From positions 377,451,908 to 377,515,907 of the forward strand of contig JASDDO010000018.1 of assembly GCA_030015575.1 (NCBI GenBank): a DNA stretch of 64,000 nucleotides, in the 5' to 3' direction. Position numbers and translations under genes: made by a program. Positions within the stretch are counted from its first letter, which is position 1; each line of letters begins with the position of its first letter. Source of the stretch: Agapanthus africanus (lineage: Eukaryota; Streptophyta; Magnoliopsida; Asparagales; Amaryllidaceae). The notes beneath the pieces are model-generated. The model was not told where the DNA came from. It saw only the letters and a list, made by a program, of their open reading frames with translations, and did no database searches. Below are positions 22,449 to 34,619 of the stretch, piece by piece.

Positions 22449-23072
22449 ATCATCTCTCGACTCCGGTCAGTATCCACCGAATATCCGCCGAGCCCAAATA
22501 CAATCACCAGAAGGTAGTGGTCCCTCTGCCAGGCTCACCGTCTGTATACACAGCATCCCTTTCTTGCCCCGGGGTACCATACCGGGCCTCACCATGCACT
22601 CGCATACGGCCCACGATGCTCCTCGCATGGGGTATATATATATATTAGAACCGATAAAACTCATGGTCGCTGCTGAAATATCATATCAATAGAAACCGGG
22701 TTTTTAAAATAGTGCATACTTTCATTTGAAATACCACAGTTCTCAAATCCAGAAATATCATAGAAACAACATATCTCAATGCGTAAAATCATAAAGCATG
22801 ATGTATGCTACATATAACAAAATGTAAGCATATCCATATATTATGCAACATAAAATAGTAATATGCACATATCGAGGGAAAACCGCTCTTTAAAATGAAT
22901 CCAGTTTTAAAATATATCTTGCGGTTCCCAAATCTCCAAAATCAAGCCAGAATCATCTATGTACGTGCAATCCGTATGTATGCAAGTATGGGTGTACAAT
23001 ATGTGTGTACGCAAGTTGTCATGCAAGGAGTCATATCCTGATGCAACAATCCTATTGTGTAGTGACATGATA

Positions 23073-23138
23073 ATTATCGATGATGAAGTGTGTGAGCCGG
23101 CAAGCAGGTGTACGTGGAACATATGCATCATCGATAAT
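23073..23138 (-). other. 13-bp perfect inverted repeat in the D LTR
   Basis: ATTATCGATGATG (23073-23085) and CATCATCGATAAT (23126-23138) flank a 40-nt loop. Both arms are unchanged in the right LTR at 53560-53572 and 53613-53625, while the surrounding sequence has mutated. Confidence 0.75.
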
Positions 23139-23964
23139 GCTGCTGGTGTCCTGACATCATGGGTTTAAAATGACAATAAACACATTTAAACTTGCAATGC
23201 GAATTGCAAGAATATGCGGAAAATGAATAATAAACACAACAGTGAAGAATCCACATCAATATAAATATGTCATACAGTTTTGCCATTTGAAATAAGCCGA
23301 ATCGTGGTGTTTAGAAAAAAATAAGGGCTACGGTGTTTTAAGAAAAGGTGCGTCTCTTAAAAATATCCGTAAAATCCCTTGGCCTGTTTTTAAAATTCTC
23401 ATGATTCGTTAGTTTTGAAATAGGTATGACTCGGGTCTAGTCTAACATCTACTAAGTAAACTACAGATCTAACTAACAAGCTAATCGAAGGGTATGGAAA
23501 CCACCTAAATCTGAGTCGATATATATATACATATATAACAGTCGGTGATCCCGCCTCAATAGTATCCCATACGATACAATATCTATAGTATGACATCCTC
23601 AAGTCAAGAGTAATCTATCATCAATATATATAGCTCGTACCTAAATCCATCGTACGGCATCCCAAATCTGGGTACGGGTCGAATCTCACATTTATCTCCT
23701 CAATTATCCGGTATCCTTATCATTATATCTCATGAATTGGGGTACTGATCTAAGTCTAGTACGAACAGATACCATCTATATATATGTGCGTATATGAAAA
23801 CAAACGCCTAAAGGCCTGCTAAAATCTCATGTCGTATCTCATAATACGAATATAAACATATCACCGATCTCGTGGCATCATGCCCAAACTCATCGACTCA
23901 TCTCCAAATACCATGTACAATCCTTATCATCCATGTGTAGGTATACATACATACATATATATAT

Positions 23965-26029
23965 TATTGGATATATGTATGCCCTAGAGGCCATTATGAG
24001 ATAATGTATGTACTGATGTGTATATAGATATATATATTCAGAGGACAGTCTTGCTCGACATGATAGTATGCTATCTGGTTTCACTTTATCATATGTTCAC
24101 TTGATCATGTTTATATTCATTTGGTACATATTGATAAAGCCCTAAGGATATTGGCTTGACTACTGGGATTATGATGCGGATCATACTAGTGGGACATCTG
24201 TAGTTTATAAGCATGTCCTTGAAATGTTCCTAGTCATAGGTATATCGAGACAGGGCATCGATATTCCAGTGTAGACTAGCGTATACCATTCTTGTTCCAT
24301 ATGATGGGCGATGGATGATCCCATATCCGTCTGGTGTGTTGACACCAAAGATAGTATACGGGTGCTCAGTGAGACTGGGTACACTGAACGGACTCACCCA
24401 GAACTCCTATGTGGTATTATATCATACGTCGGATAGCAGTTCTCAGGTGACACTGGTACAGGTTAGTCTGTAGACCCGAGATCGTCATAGAGTCTTGTGT
24501 GTCCTCCCACTGTACTTTGATCTCCACCCAACTAAGGCACTACTGAGTCGTACAAACAGGTGGATTTTGGGTATAGTCCCAAGGCATATGGAGGCAGTGA
24601 GCGATAGGAGGGGTTTCGTCTCTCCCGGTATTGGGGGTTGATGTTGTGCTGTGCACGATTGGCTGTAAAAGGAAGTCCCTGGCCAGGGCTGCTGAGATAT
24701 TACTGATAAGTGTTATCAGTAAGTTTCTCGATCTGTTATAGACCATATACCGGCATGACTTATTGAGTTATTGGGGTCGACGATTCCATTCCTAGACTCG
24801 ATATACATCATATTTGACGAAGAGACCGGACTGTACGGTAAGTGTTGCCAGTTGGATTGACAGGAGTTTTGACAGGTTCGCTTGTTTTTCTTCTGATCGC
24901 TCAATACCTGGGTGGCCATTACGTTTAGCTGACCGCTTGCGGCTTGTGGGTGTTTGATATGATCATCACCTGCTGCTGGCGTATTGACGAGTCTTAGAGT
25001 CCCACATAGAAGTTTCTCGGCTCAGGCGAAACGAAGTGGTGCGCATATGAGATATGTGCGGAAGCTCGATTAAATATCAGTATATGATACTGTTTTTTAA
25101 TCGGGCGTTTTATATTAGTCGGGTCGTATGAGATATGACCGGTTTATTAAATCATGTGTTGATTTAATATTGACTTTTATCTCATTTATTTAAACCCTTT
25201 TCTTTTAATGGATGCATGCATGTATATGTACATGATGATGTGCATACACACATACATACATGCATATGTATCATGGTTGATGATACAACTTAGATGGCAA
25301 TATAAGAATCACATGGTTCATAATTTAATATATGGATATTTCTAAATTAAGTTAAAGATAAAGGAAAATATATAATGACTCATTTCTTTTAAATGACTCA
25401 TTTCTTCTACACTTTTCCATGGTGACTTTGACTCAACCATGGTTTATTTTCCTTTCCTTTTAACTCAAGAAGAAATATCTAGATATTACTTATTAACTAT
25501 GGTTATTAATATGATATTTATCTCTCTCTCTCTCTCATTTTATTATTGGATTATTCATTCCAAAAGAAAAAATATCAAGCCATCTTCTTCTTTCTCTCTC
25601 TAGCTCTCTAATGAGTCCTAAATTGAATTAGATAAATAAAAAGAAAGGGTATTAAGTAAGATTAGCAACCACTTCATCATCCTACACAATCCTTGCTACT
25701 TTGTGTAGGGTGTTTTGCTTCAAGGTTTTCAAAGATCAAGTGAAGCAACAAGTTTTGGGCAAAAGACTTCGGGTGGATTGTCGTGGACTTGGAGGTGATC
25801 TAGCGAGCCGTTCCAAACCAAAGAAGATCCAAGGAGTCATCCTAGGAGGTCTACAAAGGTTGTAGTCTCTCCACTTAGTATAAATTATCTTTTAGATGTG
25901 ATACTTTTAGTTGTTACTTCATAATTCTAGTTCGATTCTTAGTTTAGTTTACTTAGCACCTCATAAAATTAAATTTATGGCATGTGTTATGCATCCAAAC
26001 CCTAAACGAGGTGTTGAGGAAACCCTACA
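23965..26029 (+). repeat. 5' LTR of element E (2,065 bp)
   Basis: It ends AACCCTACA before the PBS. It contains a hairpin series at about 25030-25180: ATATGAGATAT, CGATTAAA/TTTAATCG around TATCAGTATATGATA, GGTCGTATGAGATATGACC and TTAAATCA/TTGATTTAA. This corresponds in place to the cassette in C. Confidence 0.93.
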
Positions 26030-26030
26030 G

Positions 26031-26043
26031 TGGTATCAGAGCC
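26031..26043 (+). promoter_or_regulatory. Primer-binding site of element E
   Basis: TGGTATCAGAGCC starts one base after the LTR end. It is the initiator-methionine tRNA type. Confidence 0.94.
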
Positions 26044-26229
26044 AAGCTAGAGCTTTGGAGTAACCTAGACAACGTTAAAAACCTCGAACGAACGAAACAC
26101 GACGCCCGGGGGGTGCTCTCTGGAAATTTTTCAAAAACCTGGATTTTTTCAAATTAAAAATACTTAAAAAATTCAGCAGGGTATTTTATGGGCCCACAAG
26201 ATGTACGATGCCCTGAATCGACCGTACGA

Positions 26230-26275
26230 CCGCGGAACCGCGGCCATAGTGGCCTTTCTGCGGCGGTTCCACGGC
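26230..26275 (+). other. GC-rich leader hairpin of element E
   Basis: CCGCGGAACCGCGGCC (from 26230) faces GCGGCGGTTCCACGG. It is an imperfect inverted repeat about 199 nt after the PBS. Confidence 0.72.
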
Positions 26276-28323
26276 GCAGTAGGTGATTCATGGGCCGTAA
26301 TTTTTTGTGCAGGCCCGTATGTATTTTGTGCAGTTACTGGTAATTTTTAAAACTGCTCAAGTGTTGAGTTTTCTGAGAAGTCTGTGGGTGTTTAATCGTT
26401 CGATCGAATGTTTTAACTGTGCCTTAGTTTATTAGTATGTGATACAATAATTGGAATCTACTAATTTGTTTGTTGCGTGTAAATCTAGCAGTTCGGTCTC
26501 GGGATAGACGAAAATCTTGTTGAATTATCCGGTTTTTTTTGAAAAGGTGTTTTCTTGGATGAGTCCCAAATGTGAGCTTTACATTGTTAGGCATGAAATC
26601 TTGTATATGTGATATTCCGAGTTGTGTTGTCTAAAGGCAGTTAAGATTCCAATTGTTGTAGTTTTTCATTTTATTTCTCTGTGGCCGTAAGTGTAGTATG
26701 TAGTTGTATTGCCGGTTTTCGTTGCTACACATCAACGACGATCGGTGTATGCATACTTACTTACGTTGATGATATTTGATATTATGTGTCGATGAGATTT
26801 GATGTGCATGATTGTCGTGAATGAATAGCCGGGGGTTTTATGTGAGATGAGAGTTTTCTTTTCATTCATGTAAAATTAAATTGTATGTAATATTCTTTTA
26901 TTTGGAGCACTTCCGGGATGAGGTTGATGTCACCAGTGTTGTATATTATTTACTTTTCCGCATTAGGATAGACCCAAGGAGGAGGGCACAAGTGACCGGG
27001 TTTTAGGGTTCAGTGGGAGGCCATCTCGAGGAGTCGAGACCGGGTCTCTTAAACTCCAGAATTGGTAGGGTCGCTTGCCGCTCTCGTAGGGGTCTAGGGG
27101 TGTAGGCTTGGCTATTCATCGCCACCGTGGAATCCGTATTTTTATTGCTGGCTAAATACAAAATACGGACCTCCTAGATATCCTATATTAAATGTGCTTC
27201 TGCAACTTTTTTTATCTGATATGATCTTTTAATATATATCTGAGACGAATGCGATATTATATATATGATATATAATAGACGTTACTTATATTTTGCATCC
27301 GCGCTAGCCCCATCCTGTTATGCCATTAGTTAAGTAACCTAACGGTGCATATCAGGACACCGAGGCGAATGCGAGTGGCATAAGTGTACGTTATATTTTC
27401 GTTTCTTTCTGTAATGGCTTAAGATTTAAATGATGGGACTACATTAATGAGATTAATGTAAAAGATAAATGAACCTAAAAAGATGTTGTAGAATCGGATT
27501 TGAAACACACTCGGCCTTTTATGAAAAATCAAGTTTCAAAATGCGGAGCTTAAGCCACTCCTTTTAAATCCATTGGATTCTACAACGATATCAAGTTCAA
27601 AGCGTTAAAAGTTTTCTTAAAAACTATCTGCAACCCTCCGTCATTTTAGGAAGTAGAGTACTTAGTATTCGTGCTGCGTATTTTGACTTTAGTTAAGACG
27701 CAGTGAACGGTAGCTAAGTGATGTCTTCCTACACTGCATATGATGCAGATTAGTTAGGACATTCATATGATTATGTTGACTTTAGTTAAGGGTCATATGG
27801 GTGGGTCTAGTTAATCACGAAATGATGGGAAGAACTTGACTAGTACTTATGATATGTTGACTTTAGTTAAGGTCATGAGTACTAGGGGTAAAAATCACAT
27901 CGGGAATTTCAAGAGTTGAAATTTACAATGAGATTGTATACCTTCTATATGATAGTAGGATCCCGATCCCACTGCGAGCAAAAGTTGCTCCCGGGAGAAT
28001 TTTACACTTTACAATTAACTAACCTAGTAGGTGTCTAGAAAGGTGTCAAACGGGGCTACGCCTCTGGGAAGATGAGGTTTATTTTAATTAGGTCCGTGCG
28101 AAAGCACGTGGAACCTCCCTCAAGTACCGGCACTGGCCTGGCTGAACGGTTAGCGAAGTTGTAGAATGTAATTAATCCAAGCTAGTTTTCTTTTTAAAAG
28201 GTTTTAAAGAAAATTTGATAAAAACAGTGGGAGACATCGATTAGACAAGATAATAACCAATCTGATCTTTGCAAGAGCTTTTCGCTGAGTGTATTCTTTT
28301 CTCTCTCTTAACAGCAGATTCAA
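26276..28323 (+). other. Leader of element E (non-coding)
   Basis: It contains the single-copy structured block (about 26900-27130, stem TCTCGA/TCGAGA), a closing stem GTTGTAGAATC/GATTCTACAAC (27485-27495 and 27576-27586) without the twin repeats, the triple hairpin, and a GAGCAA/TTGCTC hairpin (27976-27990). A pyrimidine tract ending in AACAG lies 10 nt before the gag ATG. No conserved open frame was seen in it. Confidence 0.7.
27674..27884 (+). other. Triple-hairpin leader module of element E (tetraloop TTTA)
   Basis: Cores TTGAC-TTTA-GTTAA occur three times, near 27683, 27776 and 27857. Outer stems are CTGCGT/ACGCAG, CATATGA/TCATATG and TAGTACTTATGA/TCATGAGTACTA (12 bp with one G-T). None of the outer stems is identical in sequence to the C or F version, but all pair. 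Confidence 0.85.
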
Positions 28324-29112
28324 ATGTCAGGACTTAAACTTCTATTAGCTAAAAACAAGCTGAATGGGACCAACTATAAAGACTGGCTGAAAAATCTAAA
28401 CATTGGCTTGATTTATGATAAAGTATCATATGTCCTCACAGCTCCAACCCTGCCCACCCTAGGTCCTAAACCTTCAGTTGCGGATATGGAAATCCGCATG
28501 ACATGGGACGCTGACTGTGCCACAGCTAAATGCCTCGCGCTAGCATCGATGGATAACACACATCAAAAGCAGCACGAGAATATGGATGTACAAGCCATAT
28601 TCCTCCATACAAAAGAGTTGTATGGAGAGCAATCTCGCGTATTACGATACGAAGCATCTAGAAAACTGTTTCAGATGTGAATGGCCGCTGGCACAGCAGT
28701 AGGAGACCATGTTCTGAAGATGATAGCTCTCATTGAAGAGCTTGAGGACCTTGGGTGGACAATGGACAATGAACAATATACGGATATTATTCTGCAGTCT
28801 CTCCCCTCCACCTTTGCTCAGTTCATAGTTAACTTCAACATGCACAACATGGAGAAGGAACTACCTGAACTCCTTAATATGTTAAGGAGTGCAGAGAGCA
28901 CGCTGAAATCAGTAAAGACTCCTATTTCGTATGTTGGGCCATCATCCTCCTCTCGTCCGAAGGCTAAGGCCAAGGGAAAGATGAAGAAGAAACCCACCAA
29001 ACCTAAGGGTAGAGTCAAAAAGGTTAAGGGGAAAGACAAGTCCAAGGTTGGGGAATCGGGGAAAGGAGAATGTTTCCACTGCAAAAAGACGGGACACTGG
29101 AAGCGGAACTGT
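28324..29112 (+). pseudogene. gag region of element E (capsid-like domain and CCHC zinc knuckle)
   Basis: The N-terminus MSGLKLLLAKNKLNGTNYKD is typical of plant copia gag (UBN2-type). A stop at 28678 follows codon 118. A lysine-rich linker (about 28960-29060) leads to the knuckle CFHCKKTGHWKRNC at 29071-29112, with spacing CX2CX4HX4C intact. Gag would form virus-like particles and package RNA; this copy can make only a truncated N-terminal piece. Confidence 0.9.
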
Positions 29113-29193
29113 ACTGAGTACCTTGAACTCAAGAAGAAGCATGGTGATGCTTCAGCTTCAGGTGTGTTCGTAGTTGAGAACTGTTTTTCAATT

Positions 29194-29300
29194 AACTCTG
29201 TTTCCTGGGTATTAGATACCGGTTCAGGTTCTTATATTTGCAATTCTGTGCAGGCGTTGAGAAATTGCAAAGTTTTGAAGAAAGGTGATCATACTCTCCA
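29194..29300 (+). pseudogene. Aspartic protease region of element E
   Basis: WVLDTGSGSYICNS carries the catalytic DTG at 29215-29223. It follows gag in the same frame, as expected for a protease that cleaves the polyprotein. The domain is continuous to the stop at 29758, but its translation depends on passing the earlier stop at 28678. Confidence 0.85.
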
Positions 29301-29599
29301 GGTTGGAAATGGTTCCAATGTAAATGCAGTTTCAGTGGGAGAGTATCACCTAGGGTTGCCTTCGGGTTGTATATTGGTTTTGAACCCGTGTTATTTTGTG
29401 CCAAGTATGCTTTGTAATATTATATTCGTTTCCTTGTTAGACAATGAAGGGTATCATTTTGCTGTGCAACACAATATTATGAACATTAGACTTAATCAAG
29501 AGTTGATTGGTTGTGGTACACTAAATAACGAGATATACGTCCTTAATCAACATACAGTTTTCAACATACAACACACAAATAAAAGAAAATTTTCAGATA

Positions 29600-30480
29600 T
29601 AAATGAAGCTTTTCTTTGGCATTGTAGACTTGGTCATATTAATGAAACAAGACTAAACAACCTTCAAAAAGATGGATATTTAAATTCTTTTGAGTATAAA
29701 TCTTATGCAACTTGCCAGTCTTGTATCAAAGGTAAAATGACCAAAACTCCGTTTACATGACACAGAGAAAGAGCTACTGAGCTTTTAGGCCTCATACATA
29801 GTGATGTATGCGGACCAATGTCTACACATGCAAGAGGCGGTTTTTCTTACTTTATAACATTTACTGATGATTTCTCAAGATTTGGTCATGTGTATTTGAT
29901 AAAACATAAGTCTGAAGCTTTCGAGAAATTCAAAGAGTATAAACATGAAGTAGAAAACCAAATAGGAAAGAGTATCAAGATACTTCGATCAGATCGAGGT
30001 GGAGAGTACTTAAGTACTGAGTTCTTGGACTTCCTAAAAGAGAATGGGATTCTCTCTCAGCTCACTCCACCTTACACATCACAGCACAACGGTGTGTCAG
30101 AACGGTAGAATCGTACCCTATTAGATATGGTACGATCCATGATGAGTGATTCTGAGTTACCTCTCTCGTTTTGGGGGCATGCATTGGAAACAGCAGCTTT
30201 TCTGTTAAACAAAGTTCCAACCAAGACCGTGTCTACCACTCCATATGAGATATGCCATGGAAGAAACTATCTTTTAAAAGAGTTAAGATTTGGGGTTGTC
30301 CGACTTTTGTCAAAAAGCAGAATCCAGACAAACTCGAGATACGATCAGTCAAATGTATATTTGTAGGATATCCTAAACATTCGTTTGGGTATCTTTTCTA
30401 CCACAAGGAGGAACAAAAGGTGTTTGTTTCTCAGTATGCCACCTTTTTAGAAAATGAGATTTTTTCAAATGATGCTGATG
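29600..30480 (+). pseudogene. Integrase region of element E (HHCC and D-D-35-E)
   Basis: The zinc-binding part has WHCRLGHI and CQSCIKG. The core has Asp at 29803 (SDVCGP), Asp at 29992 (SDRGGE) and Glu at 30100 (SER), with 35 residues between the last two. All catalytic residues are present, but stops at 29758 and 30106 and the frame change near 30255 break it. The C-terminal part (YPKHSFGYLFYHKEEQK) is in the shifted frame. Confidence 0.9.
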
Positions 30481-30749
30481 GCAATGTGGTAGATCTAGGA
30501 GAGGTTCTAGAGACACAAGTTACAAATGACGACTTGGCTGAACCTGAAGTTATAACAGAATCTAATGAGCCTCAGCCACTCCGTAGATCTGGTAGGACTT
30601 CTCGCCCACTGGAGAGATACTACGGTTTTCTCATTGATGGTGATAGAGAAGATTGCATCATGGATGATGATGATCTTGCCAGTTTTCATCAGGCTATCAC
30701 GAGTGGTGACTCTGCGAAATGGTCGGATGCCATGAGATCCGAAATGGAG

Positions 30750-31500
30750 TCCATGTACACCAACAAAGTATGGACTTTAGAAGATATACCCTCTGGGATA
30801 AAACCTGTGGGTTGCAAATGGATCTTTAAAAGAAATATCGGTGTAGATGGACAGGTAGAGACCTATAAGGCAAGGTTGGTAGCGAAAGGTTTTCGTCAAA
30901 GACCAGGTTTGGACTATGACGAGACTTTCTCTCCGGTAGCCATGCTTAAATCCATTCGGATCCTACTTGTTATTGCTACTCACTACGACTATGAATTCTG
31001 GCAGATGGACGTTAAAACTGCATTCCTAAATGGTGATTTAGATGAATGCGTTTATATGGATCAGCCAGAGGGCTTCATTGACAGTGGGAGCAGCGGAAAA
31101 GCATGTAAGTTGCTTAAATCCATTTATGGATTAAAGCAGACATCACAGAGTTGGAACATCAGTTTTGATGATGTTATCAAAGATTTTGATTTCATCAAAA
31201 ATCCAGATGAACCTTGTGTTTATAAGAAGATGTAGGGAGAAATGTCGCATTCCTCGTATTGTATGTGCATAACATACTTCTGATAGGAAATGACATTCCT
31301 ATGCTACAGTCGGTCAAATCATTCTTATCACAAAGGTTCTCCATGAAGGACCTGGGTGATGTCACATACATATTGGGCATACGGATCTATAGGGATAGAT
31401 CCAAATGGTTATTGGGATTGTCCCAAACCAAGTACATTAACACCCTCCTAAAGAGGTTTAGTATGGAAGACTCCAAGCGGGGTACCTTACCCGCTTGCCA
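30750..31500 (+). pseudogene. Reverse transcriptase region of element E with YVDD changed to YVHN
   Basis: The finger-palm sequence is continuous to 31232, with KARLVAKGFRQ and WQMDVKTAFLNGDL. The first catalytic Asp codon is at 31008. The catalytic YxDD motif reads YVHN: codons at 31268-31273 are CAT AAC, so both aspartates are lost. The stop at 31233 and a frame change lie just before. The RT would be inactive even without stops. Confidence 0.9.
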
Positions 31501-31689
31501 CGGAGTCACTCTCTCAAAGGACGATTGCCCAAAGTCTGATATAGAGAGAGCTCGCATGAGCATTATTTCCTATGCTTCGGCAGTAGAATCGATAATGTAT
31601 GTGATGTTATGTACACGCCCTGATGTTGCTTATGCACTTAGTGTAGTAAGCAGGTATCAGTCAAACCCAGGGGAGAATCACTGAATTGC

Positions 31690-32221
31690 TGTGAAGAACA
31701 TTCTTAAGTACTTACGAAGGACTAAAGAATTGTTCTTGGTGTATGGTAATGGGGATCTCCAAATGGAGGCTTTTACCGATTCGAGCTTCCAGAGTGACAA
31801 GGATGACAGCAAGTCTATCTCAGGGTTTGCATTTACCCTCAATGGAGGGACGGTGAGTTGGAAAAGTTCCAAATAGGATGCCGTTGCAGACTCAACGATG
31901 GAAGCTGAATATATTGCTGCAAATGATGCTGCCAAGGAAGCCGTCTGGATGAGGAAGTTCATTGTGGAGGTAGGAGTAGTTCCAACCATTATTGATCCAA
32001 TACCTTTGTATTGTGACAATAATGGGGCTATGGCGTTGGCCAAAGACATCCTGAGGCGATATCATGTGATCCGGAAGATAGTTGATCGCCACGAGATCGA
32101 GATTAAGAGAGTAGATACAAATAACAACGCTGCGGATCCATTCACCAAGGCCCTCCCTCAGCCGCAACATGAGCGACTTTTTGAGATTTTGGGTATGAGA
32201 TACGCCAATAACTGGCCTTAG
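31690..32221 (+). pseudogene. RNase H region of element E
   Basis: TDSSFQSDKDDSKSISGF, STMEAEYIAANDAAKEA and NNAADPFTKALPQP mark a copia RNase H. It is interrupted by a TAG at 31874 after WKSSK. The stretch between LAKDILRR and YHVIRKI is shorter than usual, suggesting a small in-frame deletion. Confidence 0.87.
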
Positions 32222-32235
32222 TGCAAGTAGCAGAT
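32222..32235 (+). promoter_or_regulatory. Polypurine tract of element E (mutated)
   Basis: TGCAAGTAGCAGAT precedes the LTR start TGTTGG. Compared with TGCAAGTGGGAGAT in C, F and B, the G-run is broken. Confidence 0.85.
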
Positions 32236-34297
32236 TGTTGGATATATGTATGCCCTAGAGGCCATTATGAGATAGTGTATGTACTGATTTGTATATAGAT
32301 ATATATATTCAGAGGACAGTCTTGCTCGACATGATAGTATGCTATCTGGTTTCACTTTATCATATGTTCACTTGATCATGTTTATATTCATTTGGTACAT
32401 GTTGATAAAGCCCTGAGGATATTGGCTTGACTACTGGGATTATGATGCGGATCATACTAGTGGGACATCTGTAGTTTATAAGCATATCCTTGAAATGTTC
32501 CTAGTCGTAGGTATATCGAAACAGGACATCGATATTCCAGTGTAGACTAGTGTACACCATTCTTATTCCATATGATGGGCGATGGATGATCCCTTATCCG
32601 TCTGGTGTATTGACACCAAAGATAATATACGGGTGCTCAATGAGACTGGGTACACTGAACGAACTCACCGAGAACTCCTATGAGGTATTATATCATGCAT
32701 CTGATAGCAGTTCTCAGGTGACACTGGTACAGGTTAGTCTATAGACCCGATATCGTCATAGAGTCTTGTGTGTCCTCCCACTGTACTTTGATCTCCACCC
32801 TACTACGGCTCTACTGAGTCATACAAATAGGTGGATTTTGGGTATAGTCCCGAGGCATATAGAGGCAGTGAGCGATAGGAGGGGTTTCGTCTCTCCCGGT
32901 ATTGGGGGTTGATGCTGTGCTGTGCACGATTGGCTGTAACAGGAAGTCCCAGGCCAGGGCTGCTAAGATATTACTGATAAGTGTTATCAGTAAGTTTCTC
33001 GATCTCTTATAGACCATATACCGGCATGACTTATTGAGTTATTGGGGTCGACGATTCTATCCCTGGACTCGACATGCAACATATCTGACGAAGAGACCGG
33101 ACTGTACGGTAAGTGTTGCCAGTTGGATTGACAGGAGTTTTGACAGGTTCGCTTGTTCTTCTTCTGATCGCTCAATACCCGGGTGGCCGTTACGTTTAGC
33201 TGACCGCTTGCGGTTTGCGGGTGTTTGATATGATCATCACCTACTGCTGGCGTATTGACGAGTCTTAGAGTCCACATAGAAGTTTCTCGGCTCAGGCGAA
33301 ACGAAGTGGTGCGCATATGAGATATGTGAGGAAGCTCGATTAAATACCAGTATATGATACTGTATTTTAATCGGGTGTTTTATATTAGTCGGGTCGTATG
33401 AGATATGACCGGTTTATTAAATCAAGTGTTGATTTAATATTGACTTTTATCTCATTTATTTAAACCCTTTTCTTTTAATGGATGCATGCATGTATATGTA
33501 CATGATGATGTGCATACGGACATACATACATGCATATGTATCATGGCTGATGATACAACTTAGATGGCAATATAAGAATCACATGGTTCTTAATTTAATA
33601 TATAGATATTTCTAAATTAAGTTAAAGATAAAGGAAAATATATAATGACTCATTTCTTTTAAATGACTCATTTCTTCTACACTTTTCCATGGTTGACTTT
33701 GACTCAACCATGGTTTATTTTCCTTTGTCTTTTAACTCAAGAAGAAATATCTAGATATTATTTATTAACTATGGTTATTATTATGATATTTATCTCTCTC
33801 TCTCATTTTATTATTGGATTATTCATTCCAAAAGAAAAAGTATCAAGCCATCTTCTTCTTCATCTCTCTTGCTCTCTAATGAGTCCTAAATTGAGTTAGA
33901 TAAATAAAAAGAAAGGGTATTAAGTGAGATTAGCAACCACTTCATCATCCTACACAACCCTTGCTACTTTGTGTAAGGTGTTTTGCTTCAAGGTTTTCAA
34001 AAATCAAGTGAAGCAACAAGCTTTGGGCAAAGGACTTCGGGTGGATCGTCGTGGACTTGGAGGTGATCTAGCGAGCCGTTCCAAACCAAAGAAGATCCAA
34101 GGAGTCATCCTAGGAGGTCTACAAAGGCTGTAGTCTCTCCACTTAGTATAAATTATCTTTTAGATGTGATACTTTTAGTTGTTACTTCATAATTCTAGTT
34201 CGATTCCTAGTTTAGTTTACTTAGCACCTCATAAAATTAAAGTTATGGCATGCGTGATGCTTCCAAACCCTAAACGAGGTGTTGAGGAAACCCTACA
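32236..34297 (+). repeat. 3' LTR of element E (2,062 bp)
   Basis: It starts TGTTGGATATAT and ends AACCCTACA, followed by TSD TATAT. It aligns end to end with 23965-26029. Confidence 0.94.
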
Positions 34298-34619
34298 TAT
34301 ATATAGTCCCATACCTATATGTGTGTGTGTGTGTATATATATATACGTATCCCCATATACGCATCAGTATAATAAGTAAGCATGTGTGTGCGTGTGGGTG
34401 TAAACCTTATTCTAGGGCTCGCGACTAAACTAACTATGCGACACCATCCTCCAATGATACTAAAATATCCATGACTCCCAAAGTATATTTAGATAATAGT
34501 AACCTCACAATAACATATAATTATATCCATATAATATATATATTCCATACACTATACTACGAACTGCGGGGGTGCTATACGCCATCCACCCGACTTCCCC
34601 CGTAAATATGTATCTACTC

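Larger units (their letters stand above)
28324..32221 (+). pseudogene. gag-pol polyprotein gene of element E, inactivated
   Basis: A single ancestral frame runs from the ATG at 28324 to the TAG at 32219. Its domains in order are gag, CCHC knuckle, aspartic protease, integrase, RT and RNase H, as in Ty1/copia. In-frame stops lie at 28678 (TGA), 29758 (TGA), 30106 (TAG), 31233 (TAG), 31682 (TGA) and 31874 (TAG). Frame changes occur near 30255 and between 31200 and 31259. Several stops look like C-to-T or G-to-A changes. A small in-frame loss in RNase H is likely near 32052. It cannot yield an active polyprotein. Lineage within Ty1/copia was not assigned. Confidence 0.93.
23965..34297 (+). mobile_element. 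Element E: Ty1/copia retrotransposon with recognisable gag-pol (inactivated)
   Basis: Parts are a 5' LTR (23965-26029), PBS (26031), leader (to 28323), gag-pol (28324-32221), PPT (32222-32235) and 3' LTR (32236-34297). The TSD is TATAT (23960-23964 and 34298-34302). The first LTR dinucleotide has mutated from TG to TA. LTRs differ by several percent by eye. It is inserted in D's left LTR: flanking sequence on both sides matches the uninterrupted right LTR near 56280-56330. It is the best representative of the coding capacity of this copia clade. Confidence 0.95.

Noticed and set aside
28324..32221. Functional copia polyprotein in E
   Set aside because: There are six in-frame stops, at least two frame changes, and YVHN in place of YVDD.
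34318..34347. TG/TA microsatellite as a functional Z-DNA site
   Set aside because: It is short and variable in length between the two D LTRs, so ordinary microsatellite behaviour is enough.
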